A stretch of 64,000 nt of DNA from Typha latifolia (taxonomy: Eukaryota; Streptophyta; Magnoliopsida; Poales; Typhaceae), in assembly GCA_019914945.1 (NCBI GenBank), contig CM034104.1:5706501-5770500 (forward strand). The letters are read 5' to 3'. The translations under genes and the position numbers were made by a program. Position 1 is the first letter of the stretch, and each line of letters starts with the position of its first letter. Of the stretch, positions 23,177 through 34,459 are shown piece by piece. The notes beneath the pieces are model-generated. The model made no database searches and was not told the DNA's origin. It was given only the letters and a program-made list of their open reading frames with translations.

Positions 23177-24575
23177 TGAAAAACCCCTAGACACAAGTAT
23201 GTATCTAAATACTAGGCAATGATATCACTTGTTCGCTTAAATAAAAGTCCGTAGAAATATTATAAACGAAAGCAGAGATGAACGCCAAGATTTTAACATA
23301 AAAAAACCCAAACGGGAAAAAAACCACGGATCCAAACTCGGATAAAAACCAATCACTAGAATAGTAGCAGTTACAAGACTGACTCACAAAACAACCCGTC
23401 GATCCAAACGACTTTGTTCTTCTCAGTCTTGCTCACTAGAACCCACGATTTACTGCTTCTCGTGATTGAAGTCCAACCTCAGTAACCCTCGAGATTGATC
23501 TTTCGTCTAGATAGTCCTTAAGATGAAAGATTAACTTTTGTAGATGAGTGAAACCTTGTTAGTTGAAGAACCAATGTAGCATCAAGAAGTCTCCTTCAAT
23601 AATGCTTCTTCAACCTCCCTAGAGATAGGGCATCACAATCTTTATATATGATCTCCAAGATAGAGCCAAATCCAAGTCTTATCTGTACTCACGAAAGTCC
23701 AATTTTATCAAACTTCATTAGTGCGTTCGAACGCGGCCCGGATGCGTTCGAACGACATGACTTGATCTCAGGTGCGTTCGAACGAGCCCGAGTGCGTTCG
23801 AACGCGACAACTTGAATTCTTCAGGTTGCATTCGAACGCGTTTGTGAACGCAACTCTCGGTCTTTGTGAACGCGGTACCCACGTTCGAACGCGTTTGTGA
23901 ACGCGGCTCTCTGTTTGTGTGAACGCAGTACCCGCGTTCAAACGCGTTTGTCAACGCGGCTCTCTGTCTGTGTGAACGCAGATTCCGCATTCGAACGCGT
24001 TTGTGAATGCGGCTCTCTGTCTGTGTGAACGCAGATTCCGCGTTTGAACGCGTTTGTGAATGTGGCTCTCTATCTGTGTGAATGCAGTACCCGCATTCGA
24101 ATGCGTTTGTGAACGCGGTGTGAACTCAACGGCTTTTCTCCAATAATCTTGCAATTCTTCAAACCAGAGATATTCTAGACTTGTGTAAAGCTCATATACA
24201 TGAAAAAATACACTTAGAATATTTTGTACACAATTGCCAAGAAATAAAAACCTAACAATCTCCCCCTTTGGCAATTTGTGACAAAACACGTAGGTTACAA
24301 GATATTACAAAGACTTCAAATTGAGCAATCAACAAAACTAGAATATTTTGCACATCAATCCCTGCAAATAAACATATACCAATCCAAGATCAAGTGAAAA
24401 TAACTTGAAATGACTAAACAATCCAAACACAAGTTATCAATGGAGCATAAGTTCAAAAGTACTTAAACAGACAAAGTTCACAATTCCTCTAAGCAAGGTT
24501 ATAAGCAAGATTAGAAAGACAGAAAGACTCTAATAAACTCCCCCTATTACCATGCTCCCCCTACACACCTAGACA
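23177..24575 (-). repeat. Copia 5' LTR (1399 bp)
   Basis: Runs TG...CA in the minus direction with the CATAA target duplication at its right edge. It is exactly 53 bp longer than the 3' LTR, one array unit. Confidence 0.9.
23721..24122. repeat. GTTCGAACGC array in Copia 5' LTR, six 53 bp units
   Basis: Same design as at 14892-15240, but with six 53 bp units instead of five. Several CpG sites have decayed to TpG or CpA (for example 'gcattcgaatgcg' near 24095), as expected for methylated DNA. Confidence 0.85.
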
Positions 24576-24878
24576 CATAATCATAGAAGCCTTTCGATAT
24601 TTCAAATCCTAGTAACTATCTTCCTCTAGTAGTTACCCTACCTTACTGTCGTCCACCATTATCCTTGGTTGTACGCCGCCATTCGGCGACTGCCTCAATG
24701 TTGGATATTTACTATTTTGCATGTTTGACCTTCCTCCACTGTTTCACTTATATCTTTTCATCTTGACATCAGATTCATGTGAAACGAGAGCCATTAGAAC
24801 CCTAATTTATGAGGCTACCACCACATACATTTTTATAATTTTCTTATATTTATATTAGTTCAAATTTGGTTTATAATA

Positions 24879-27076
24879 TTGGTATAAGAGCCGACATTTC
24901 TCGAGCGATGGTTAGCACGAGATTGAAGGATGAATGAGGAAGGAGCAATTATGGAGGACTAGGAACTCATCTATGTTCCTGTGGGTGTCTCCCTGGTGGC
25001 CACCACTATCACTGGCAGTCAATGACGATGACCCACCGACGTGGGCGAAGACATTGATAGTGTCTGTGAACTTATTGAGAGAATCATCGATAAAGATCCA
25101 AACTGCTATTATGGACTTGATCTAGACCTTGACAGCAATACTCCTTGCCTAATGCTATCAACCTATGTTGCAAACACTACTAGTACCACTGGCCATAGCT
25201 GAAACGCGCCCCTATGGTGAGCAAAATTCAAACCGAGAGGGGGGAGGGAGGATGGCGGTGCCAACCCAAAATGCATCCTCGAATCCTTCTCTAGCCACAG
25301 TGGAGGCCCCCCACGACAGTAAATCATACCCACAGCCTCTATAGCATTGGAGCAGCTGCCAGCAATGGCCGTAGGGTCATCTTCCCCACCCATAGTGGGA
25401 GCTAGGGCAGAAAACCCTAGCTTCCCACCACCCCAACTGCCATATCCACTCACTTCCTTGGAACAACCACACCCGAGATAAGGCTGCCGTTCGTGCTAGC
25501 ATTGGCCAAAAGACCACCGCCAATGTGGCTAGTGGTAGCGCATCTAGGGCTTCCATGACCACCAGTGGCCACGGCTAGCTTCCTCGGGCCAACTACCAAC
25601 TAGTGGAGGCCATTGCAGCCGTTGGCAACTATTAGGTGGTTGCACCCGACGACTACCACCAAAAGGGGCTAGCCTTTTGTTGATGGCATCGCTGATGCTT
25701 CCCACTATCGTGGCTCACTAGTAATGGGACCGACGATCCCTTCTATAGCCACCGAGGGCTGGTGGACCCATCAATGATGCGCCATGGCAGCTCAAGCTTG
25801 AACTCAAGTTTGACCTTCCATCGTCGCTTGGACTTGTTGGATGGCAATTACTATCGGGCACCTACCCTACCCAGCTATTACCAAGGCTACAACGTTCCGT
25901 AGTGGCGTCCCTAGGACAAAACTAAATTTCAGCCCTAGGGTTATGGCTAAAGCACTTCCATAGAGATGATGAAGTGCATGATTTTTTAGGCAAGCTAGAT
26001 TTTCACAAATCGGTTCGATCACCTCATGCGAACCAACTTAGAACTTATGTACATGACCTCGAGCATGAGTACGAGCTTGAGGATGAGCAGTGGAATGGCT
26101 CGGTGGGCTTGTGCCATTAGATTGAGTCAAACCCGCATGCAACCCGGGCACGACATGAGTCAAACCAGTGGGCCTATGACCCATGTGACCAACTGCGGCC
26201 ATGAGGTGATTAGGCTCATGATGACAGTCGACATTTTAGGATCTAAGCTTGGATCGTCAAACTTGATTTCCCAAAATTCTCTAGAGGATATTCGTTAGAC
26301 TGGACCTATATACTGGAGTAGTTTTTCATGTACTATGGCACACTCGGCTAGAAGGTCCAACTAGCTTCATTCTACTTGGAGGGTGTGGCGATTATGTGGT
26401 ACTAGTAGGTTGAGTAGACTCGAACATTTGAGTTTTGGTAGGACTGTAGATGCGATTTGTGCTTGGTTCGGTCTGCCCTAGTACGAGGACTTTCTAGCCA
26501 TGTTGACTAAGCTGACTCAGTCATTGATAGTTTAAGCTCATCGGGAGGATTTTGAGTAGATTTGCAATTGGGTCACTAACTAGTCTGACTCGGCCTTGAA
26601 TAATACCTTCATTAGTAGGCTCAAGCTTTACATTTAGGCTGGGGTCTAGGATTTGAGGTTTACTAGTTTTATGAGGCCTTCTCTTTAGCTGTTTTAATGG
26701 AGTCTAAGTTAAACTAGTTAGAGCAGATCCATAGGGAGGAGAGAAGAAAGACGGCCCAAGCCCATGGCCCACGGCCTACTAGAGACTACACCTACCCTAG
26801 CCCAGCCCGCATAGATAGGTCAGCTTAATTGCCAGATGATCTCGTGCTGCTTTGTACCTAATTACTTGGAGGAGCACAGAAAAAAAGGCCTATGTTTTTA
26901 ATGTGATAATCGATTTACTTCGATCATAAATGCAAGCGCTAGCTAGCCCACATAATGTTCTTAGGTGAACTCAAAGAGAATAAACATGAGTCCACTAATT
27001 GGCATCACAAGCTATCTGAGTACAAAGACGTGAGAGATTAGTCACCTTAAGGACAAGGTGTCGGAAGTGTTGTGGA
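24879..27076 (+). pseudogene. Gypsy-2 interior with decayed gag
   Basis: 24879-26200 is a Gly/Pro/Thr-rich leader with no clear domain. From 26225, in shifting frames, come the typical Gypsy retrotrans_gag blocks: 'LDFPKFSREDIR', 'TSFYLEGVA'-like, 'TFEFW', 'VDAICAWFGLP' and 'YEDFLAMLTKLTQS', then 'MESKLNQLEQIHREERR' and a damaged CCHC knuckle near 26870-26940 ('HRKKGLCF', stop, 'CDNRFTS'). Near 27040 the usual Gypsy polyprotein end is visible ('DKV'-like). Protease, reverse transcriptase, RNase H and integrase are absent. Many TAG stops replace Trp or Gln codons. Confidence 0.75.
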
Positions 27077-27637
27077 TTATTACGATTCACCACATGAGTT
27101 AATCGAGTCGGTTGCGTTGAGTTGTTAGTTAGTTATATTTACTTATTATTTTAAATTCTAAATAAATTGGATAATCTACATGTGAATTCGATCTGCTAAG
27201 AATTTTACTCTTATGAATATGAGTGGACATGTGTTGATAATTATCATTGAAGAAATCTAAATTTAGCCAAGTTATTATTTTCATCTTTATATTTTTTTAC
27301 ATAGGCATTGGATCGTCCTTATCTTCTAGGAAGATCGTAAACCGTAGAAGCCTTTTGATCTTTCAAACCCTAGCCATCATCTTTTTTCAGCAGCCACCTA
27401 ACCTTATGGCTGTCCATCACCATCCTTGGTGGTATGCCATCCTTTATTGACCGCCACAATGTTGAAATTTACTATTATGCTCGTTTGACTTTCCTCCACT
27501 ATTTTATTTATAATTTTTCATCCCGATGTCGGATCTATGTGAATCTAGAGCCATTAGAATTCTAACTTACGAGGCTACACCACATAAATTCTCACAATTT
27601 TCATACATTCAGATCGGTTCAAATCTAGTTCGTAATA
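27077..27637 (+). repeat. Gypsy-2 3' LTR
   Basis: Matches the two 5' LTR pieces ('ttattattttaaat', 'ataattatcattgaa', 'atcgtaaaccgtagaagcc', 'ttcgtaata'). Right edge fixed by GAGTC. The left edge is uncertain by a few bases. Confidence 0.78.
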
Positions 27638-27839
27638 GAGTCTTTTGTTTGATTCATTATCATGGAAATGCAAGTGCTTACTTAATGCTATATATGTATT
27701 TATTTATGACGCACATAGAATTAATTATTTACTAAACCTGTTTTTCACTTAATATATGTGTTTTTGAGATTTATAGATTTATTTGAATCTCATAGCAAAT
27801 GTGATATGTTCCTTTAGAAAGTTGTGATGAATGTTGTTA

Positions 27840-28560
27840 AACATTATATTTTAAGTGAATTTTATCTTGTCACAAATTGCCAAAGAGAAGATTATAAGAT
27901 TTTAATGTAATTGCCAATGTGTTTCAAAATATTCTAATTTTGTTAAATGTCTTGATTATTTATATGAGCATATGCATAAGTTATGTGATGAATTATGCAA
28001 AATTTCAATAGAAAGGCAAATGTTAAAATGATTCTAATCAGTTTCAAAGTGGTTCAAACAAAAAAAAGAAGTCAGAGAATTTTTTATGTACAAAGATTAG
28101 AAGATTGGTTCTAACTAATTAGGAAATTAAATCAAGGAATTTTTTTTTGACATTTGGCGTTCCAACGCCTCTACAAATTCTTTGTTTTCTACTTACTTTG
28201 TGGAGATACTTTGAGGATTATTAAGAGACTATATGGTAGAGGTATAAGGGTTTTAATCTAACCCTAGACTATCTCTTCTATTATCTTTCAATTAACTTTT
28301 GGAGATCATGCCAATTAGGGTTTCTACTTGTCCCATCTTCTTCAAGTCTTGTAGAACTTATTTTGAGGATTCAAGCAAGCATGACCTAACATATATAGTC
28401 CTAGGTATCGACGAGTGATCTAGCTATAAGTAACTTTTATAATTATTTTGTGATTAGTTCAATCTTGAAAGGTTTGTTACGTTAGGTATAGGAGAATTTT
28501 CCACATAAAAGTTTGTTGTTTTTTATTTTTTATTTCTACACTTCTTATTCTGCATATATT
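27840..28560 (+). mobile_element. Decayed LTR of a Copia relative, plus orientation
   Basis: 'cttgtcacaaattgccaaagagaagatt' near 27870 and 'aattgccaatgtgtttcaaaatattctaa' near 27910 are the reverse complement of the Copia LTR region around 15320-15400. 28360-28520 matches the other LTR part (near 'ttccacataaaag'). No palindrome array remains except a weak 'ggcgttccaacgcc' near 28158. Edges are unclear. Confidence 0.5.
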
Positions 28561-29260
28561 ATTATTTTAGCGTGTGAACAATACCAGTGAATAATAATCG
28601 TGAACATTAATGCCAATGAGCAATAGCCGTGGATATTGCTAATGAATAGTAATTGTGAGTAGTAGTTCGATCTATGAAAGTTTATACATTTTTCAATATA
28701 TGTAGTAGATAATGAAAGACGTCGTGCCTAAATATCTCTGGATCTCTTTCAAATGAAAGTCCAACTATGGTATACAAACTTGTAATAGTTAGAAATAAAA
28801 GTTTCTATTAATATTGAGATGGATCATTATTTAATTTAAGAAATCATTAGAGTTGAATCAAATAAAACACAGTGAGGTGTATATGTACTTCCATAATTGA
28901 AACTAAAATCTATTCATAGAATTCTTTTTCTTTCTCACCCTCAAATAACCGGATCATCTATCTCTTTCTCATGAATAATCACTTTCACATTGCCCTCTTT
29001 TTTCCTCCAACTTATAGAACAGATGCCTAATATATATCCAAGCAACCAATGTTTTATTCTTTTGACAGTCTCTAAGACAAGTACAAAAACTTTCTTATAG
29101 TAATTCATGCCAAAAACCACACAAACAACAACGAGAACAACTAGATTTGCATCAAAACTGAATGATGATAATGATATATAACAAACAACACAATAGGATT
29201 TATTCAAACATAAGGTTTAGTAGGAGACTTTGTTATGCTGAATAGTTCAAGACTTATCAA
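28561..29260. other. 3' flank of GDSL gene A
   Basis: AT-rich. The nearest 250 bp is probably the 3' untranslated region of gene A. An open frame at 28941-29207 (-) has no family resemblance and looks fortuitous. Confidence 0.3.
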
Positions 29261-31753
29261 TCAACATTTGCATTTGTTCATAATAGGAGGGACAGCATCG
29301 GGTCCTTCCAGTATGTCATGCGCGATAATGCTGTAAGTTGCCTCGGTTAAGTGTAAGCCATCCCAGGAAATAAACTTGGATGGATCGCTACATACTGTTG
29401 ATCCATTATCCCCGCACCTGATGAGAAAGTTGGTATTGTATGTACCACCACCTCCACAACATGCCATCAAAGGTGTGTCGCCAAATCCTGCAACCAAGCA
29501 ATATTAAAAAAAACTAATTCAACACGTAGCTAGGCATCACAAAATGTGATCAAAAGCTTTGCTAGTTTAGCATAAAATATGAGCTGTCCTTTGAGTTTAT
29601 GGCTATACTATGTATGAAAGAAAATAAGTTAGCTGTTAAAGAGAAAAGAAAATTACGAGAGAGGAAAGAAAAAAGAATTAAAACTTAATTGTTCTCTTAT
29701 TAGGCCATGGAGTCAATCATACATAATACCATGAAAAAAAAAAAGAAAAACGAGTGAAGAATGGCATGTTGCAGGGAATTAATTAAATAGTATAGCTCAC
29801 CATAATAAAGAGGAGAAGTGGTAATGCGCATGGTGGCTGCATAATAATCACCATAGATGATGGTCACATTAGGATGGAGTTGGCGAAGCTTCTCCAGTTG
29901 AACTTGGAGTGCATTGTTGTGGTACTGCGAGAACTCATTCAACCAGTTGATGCAATTTGTTTTTGGATCATAATCTATTGAGTTGTTACTTTGAAACAAT
30001 ACGAGATACCCTGGTACGCATCCCAATGGGAAGTTTCCAGGAACAACCACAGTTTTAGCACCAAGTTTCATCAAACGCTGCAAAAGAACATATATAAAAT
30101 ATTAGCTGGATTAATTGAATAAAAAGTGGAAAGTTTGATTTATTTCAAAAGTTTTTTAAATTGTTCTTATGTCTTTCCTCTAATATTATCACCTTTGAGA
30201 TTAAACATTTATAGTTTTGGATTTTATTGATCTTATGGGATTTGGTGTTCGGAAATATATGTTTGTGAAAGTAAAAGCATTGCATATATGAGCTCATAGT
30301 GGGCAATAATGCTAGTAACTGAGAAATTTTAAAAGTATTACCTCGAACAAGATCGGATATATCATTTTAGATTTTTATATATACGTTAAGATGAGGTGAG
30401 TTAAAACTAACCCAATATGTTAAATGAAATTTTTGTTTTAAACCCAAAAGGTGGAGGATTTATTGAAAGAAAATCTTAAAACATCTAATTAGAAAATGCG
30501 AAAGCTCAAGAGTTTTATAACTCTATATCGGCCCTTTTCATTTCAATTAGTTCTCTAATGGGAGAATATTACAATGCAGCTAAACTCAAAAGTAATTAGT
30601 TTGAAATGAATATGATTTACCTCGATAGAGCTAGATATGACATTGATAACGCTTGGGACATATGTTCGTATCTCTTCTATAGTTCTGCCCTGAAAAAATG
30701 GCTGATTATAGTCATTTCCTCCTATCTCTCCCACCAAAAAAAGTGAGTTGCTCATAATCTCTCTACGATCTGTATTTGTGAGACAAAAATTTAATAGTAA
30801 AAAAAGATCGATTAGTGGTGAATTCTTATCCATATTTATTTAATTTTTAAAATGTGGATTGTGTAACGGATATAACTAAACTAGAGATTCTCATAAAAGT
30901 ACAAAAACTACTATATTTTATATTATTTTTAATTGTTATAATATCTTAAATTATATGCAGAGTAGTACGTACGAACTTAACTAAATTATTCACTTTGATA
31001 AATTTATTTTACATCTATATTAATTTAACTCAGTTATATGATAATTATTTGTTAAGAAATGAAACTTACATGTGTTTTTATAGATATTAATAAAACAACA
31101 CGCAAAGTCAAATATTTTATGACACAAAGGTAGTGTAACAATTGTAATACTTATTGAAAATCCTACAACTTGGTATGAAGTTGACCTTCTTCCAAAAGAA
31201 GTGAGAAAAAAAAAATAATTACCTGCTTCATTAGATCCAAGCAAATGCAAGACTTTCTTAAACCACTTTATCTGAGTCTCTAGCGAGTAAGGTGTAAACT
31301 CGACGCTAAGTCCCTTCTCCCTGAAGAAATCTTGGTTCAGCGCGGTGGCTCCTCCCACCGCAAAGTTGGCACCGTATCGAAAATCCTGCGCCGTCTTCCC
31401 GGCGAGATACGGCGTCAAGAACGGCATCTTCATTGCGTTCGCTGCACCCACATATATATATATGTTATGCATGCATGGATCAAGAACTCTAGAATATATA
31501 GCATATGGTACGTACCGATGAAGTCGACGATTATTCTGCCGTTGGAGAAGCGGCCGGTGGGGTAGCCGAAGAAAGTCTGGCCGTAGGGCAACTGGCTGAC
31601 GGGGCCGGGGACGGGGGCGTAGTGGAGCCAGTTTCCGTTGTCGTCGATGGAGTCGCCGAAGTTGAAGATGTGGGTGTAGCAGCACAAGGCTGTGCTTGTG
31701 CTGAGGAGGAGGAGGGAGAGGAGGAGGAGATGACTAACTTTGGACGAGGCCAT
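29261..31753 (-). CDS. GDSL esterase/lipase A (SGNH hydrolase, sinapine/acetylajmalan esterase-like)
   Basis: Secreted serine esterase. Five exons on the minus strand: 31753-31516, 31441-31223, 30769-30621, 30077-29801 and 29487-29261; all introns are GT-AG and all phases agree, giving 369 residues. Residues 1-22 form a Leu-rich signal peptide. Family blocks: catalytic Ser35 in FGDS, Gly in '[12 protein letters not shown]', Asn171 in GGND (169-172), and Asp337/His340 in DGLH. The length is typical of the plant GDSL family. Close paralogue of the gene at 45945-57018, about 70% identical over exon 4. The substrate cannot be told from sequence; esters of choline or alkaloid-like compounds are known for relatives. 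It has no visible defect. Confidence 0.93.
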
Positions 31754-31805
31754 GGAGCTAGGAATGAGAGAATTCAGGTAACAATTAGGAATGAGATGTG
31801 AGGCG

Positions 31806-31811
31806 TTTATA
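31806..31811 (-). promoter_or_regulatory. TATA box of GDSL gene A
   Basis: On the minus strand 'gtataaacg', 53-58 bp before the start codon, implying a leader of about 25 bp. Confidence 0.45.
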
Positions 31812-31829
31812 CAAGTCTCCTAATACCTG

Positions 31830-32630
31830 TTATTAATTAATTGCCATCATAGAAGTTGACTTAACCCAACTTGTGTCTCGAGGTGGTCGTAAGATATTCG
31901 AGAGTTCTTCATATACTACCGACATAGTGCTGACAATGAAGTTTAGTTTAATTAGTTTAACTATCTAATTAAGATGGCCAGCTAATTGCATATGGTTTTC
32001 AAGCCCTAACCAGCGGGGAGTTCTTCTTACGCTACAACTTTGACTTGAATAATTGATATTCCAAGTCAAAAACCCTTGTTTGGAAACCGAAATCTATGAA
32101 TCTGTGGAATCCAATCCATTTAGAGTTCTATTAGAAGCAGTGAAGTTTCAATTGATTTCAGTGAATTTGGATCGATTTTAGCAAGTAAATATAGCGATTT
32201 CATCGTAAGGGGATAATATCATCAACTTTTTGTTATGAATTGCGGCCATTATAATTATGCTCTTGTTTTTCTTCACTTTTTTAAATTTATTTTTTTATTA
32301 AAAATTTCAAATCTCATGATCCAGCATAGCACAATTATAATAATGTATTACGGTTGCAAGTTTACTCACTAGATTAATATTTTATTTGAGTGATTTGAGT
32401 CCCAATTAAATCTATGTGGCTAAGATTTAAATCCAAAAATAGTCATATTATATAAACTCTTTTAACCATGTGAGCACTATCTAGTTGGTGTATCCTTAAT
32501 GTACTTAATTCAAATTAACAAGCCTCTTGAAGACATAGTGTATATATATATTTCTAAATTCTAGTCTAAGAGGTGACAACCTACAACTGACACTCAGAAA
32601 TATGTAAAATAACATAAAAAAAAGAGTCAT
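31830..32630. other. Upstream region of GDSL gene A
   Basis: AT-rich intergenic DNA. I see no gene or clear transposon end. Confidence 0.3.
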
Positions 32631-32639
32631 CAGAGAACC

Positions 32640-33420
32640 AGAACCATAAGATGGAGCCATTTTTAACATGAAAAACTCTTCATAACTTAAGGGTAAAATC
32701 ACATACCTTTTTTCTAAAATAAATGCACTTTGTAAAACGTAGCAATCACAAAAAGATTTATAGGCTATCCACTAAAACCAACAACTAAATCTACGACAAA
32801 CACGCTAGACTTTTCCTCCATAAACTATTTTCTGCTCTTTATTAGAAGACTTTAGTAACTCTTGAGGTTCAATGATATGTCTCTATGTCCCTCGAGACAG
32901 TAGCAAACTGCAAGCAAGCATTTAAATGTTGATCACCAGTTTCCAATGAAACTTATCTTTAGATGATCCTTTGATTGTTCAACTTTCTTCACAAAACACT
33001 TGTAGAGCTCCATGAAAGCATTTGCCATATGACCTAGGGTTTTTCTCTTTATATAGGTATAACCAAGATGTCCGCATCATTTCCAAAACAAGAATCTTAG
33101 AAGATTAGGATTTATTTGGGCATTCGAGTGCCCAATGGCCCATTCAAACACTCGACATGCATCGTGAAGCATCTAAACAAGTATTTGTACCTGTGTAAAA
33201 TGCTCATGTACTTATAGACAAGTTATGAAACTATTCAAACATCTATAGAATGCTTATGTGTTGGAAATCTCATTTTGAAATAGTTCAAACATTTGTAGAA
33301 TTCATATGTATTAGAAATCTCATTCTGTATGTGCTAGTTCCACAAGCCGTTTGAACGTCCTTAAGGCCTTCAAATGGGCCGATCTTGCTAGGTTTAAAAA
33401 ATGATGTGCCATGACATGTC
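32640..33420 (-). mobile_element. Decayed Copia-type LTR
   Basis: The order 'acatgaaaaactctt', 'caaccaaatc', 'agtaactcttgaggttcaatgatatgtctctatgtccctcgagac', then 'attcgagtgcccaatggcccattcaaacactcg' follows the Copia LTR plan, including the gattgatctttcgtc...cctcaagacg block and degenerate TTCGAAC sites. Edges unclear. Confidence 0.45.
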
Positions 33421-33924
33421 ATTTGTGAATTCTTCGATACTCTTGTATCATACTCATATAAATTAATAGGATAATTTCACTTAAACCTCCTTAACTATCA
33501 CTATTTTTCACATATATATCTCCCTTGAAACCTTTTGGTACATGCACATCTCCTAAACTATTGTAAATCTTTTATCTCTTGACATCGTTCACAAAAAAAG
33601 ATAAAAACACTAAAATACCCTACTTATAATGGTAGGAGGGTTAGGCTAGTGAGTTAATAAAATAAGTTATTTTATTTCTATTAATTTCTTATTTGCCTTC
33701 TAGCCCAAAACACTCTTTCTCCACCTCACTCTTCTCCACTACCCACCAACCACCTCCTCCTCCAAATCATGTTCTACTCCTCCATCCAAGCTCTTCCTCT
33801 ACTCTCGTCACTCTCCTATCGCCTCCGCTATCTATGACAATTCTGACCTTCTCCTCTATTTCATGTATACACCACTTTCTCTCTATCTCAATGACCTCAA
33901 CTTCGTCACGAAACTCACTCCGTT

Positions 33925-34030
33925 TGATGCGAACCGAGTTAGATCGGATCATATCATGAGAACATTGGGCTCGAATGATTGAGTCTATTTATCTTTTAAT
34001 TATTTTATTTTTATGTAAACCCTTAATGCA
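33925..34030 (+). mobile_element. Gypsy-1-type LTR fragment
   Basis: 'tgatgcgaaccgagttagatcggatca' followed by 'acattgggctcgaatgattgagtctatttatctt' matches the first ~90 bp of the LTR at 12446. The rest of the LTR is not recognisable. Confidence 0.6.
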
Positions 34031-34249
34031 AGTCTTGTTAAGTCATATAAGACACTTAGGTAAGTTCAATTAAGTTATGTAAGCCACTAAGGCACCTAGA
34101 TGCGCTAATGTCTAATGAGCACGATTCATGAATGGATTTGCGACATATCTTCAATTAAATTTGATCTTTTTTCTATTCAATTCAATCACAGCTGATAAGA
34201 AGGATTTATTCAATCACAAGAGGGATTATATCAAATTAATTAATTTGAT

Positions 34250-34252
<3 letters not shown>

Positions 34253-34291
<39 letters not shown>

Positions 34292-34293
34292 TT
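34253..34293 (+). repeat. CTTT tetranucleotide repeat
   Basis: About nine CTTT units followed by a T run. Confidence 0.8.
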
Positions 34294-34459
34294 TTTTCAA
34301 TTCAGTCAGGAATTGCTTAGATGTTTGCACCTAACATGATGCAAAACTTTTCCTTTAAAGTTTCGTGAGGTGTGTCCAATTAATGAACTTCTGCAATCAA
34401 ACGTGCAGCTGCTACTGGGCACATTAAGAGTATAATACTCCATGACAACATTTTATTTT

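Larger units (their letters stand above)
14346..24575 (-). mobile_element. Sirevirus-like Ty1/Copia retrotransposon with long LTRs and env-like ORF
   Basis: A full-length but mutated 10.2 kb element transcribed right to left: 5' LTR 23177-24575, initiator-Met tRNA primer site 23163-23174, gag 23127-21405, pol (protease remnant, integrase, reverse transcriptase, RNase H) 21400-18369, a long spacer, an env-like ORF 16779-15766, polypurine tract and 3' LTR 14346-15691. CATAA at 14341-14345 and 24576-24580 is the target duplication. The pol order integrase before reverse transcriptase is Copia-type. LTRs above 1.3 kb, plus an extra ORF after pol, fit the Sirevirus lineage. It sits inside the Gypsy-2 5' LTR. 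Every ORF carries stops or frameshifts, so it cannot move by itself. Confidence 0.9.
14114..27637 (+). mobile_element. Second Gypsy element (Gypsy-2) of the same family, 5' LTR split by Copia
   Basis: The 5' LTR is in two pieces, 14114-14345 and about 24581-24878. The 3' LTR is about 27077-27637. GAGTC at 14109-14113 and 27638-27642 is the 5 bp target duplication. Together the 5' pieces make ~530 bp, against ~561 bp for the 3' LTR. A tRNA-Met-like site (TGGTATAAGAGCC) starts at 24880, one base after the LTR. The interior (24879-27076) holds only a decayed gag and a polyprotein end, so pol was deleted. The LTR ends match Gypsy-1 ('ttcgtaata'). Confidence 0.8.

Noticed and set aside
14892..24122. 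CRISPR-like regular repeats
   Set aside because: The regular 53 bp repeats are LTR tandem units without unique spacers, in a plant genome; no cas genes.
28941..29207. 88-residue hydrophobic open frame (-) just downstream of GDSL gene A
   Set aside because: Probably in the 3' untranslated region of gene A; no recognisable family or splice context.
31505..31801. 98-residue Val/Glu-rich open frame (+)
   Set aside because: Antisense shadow of GDSL gene A exon 1.
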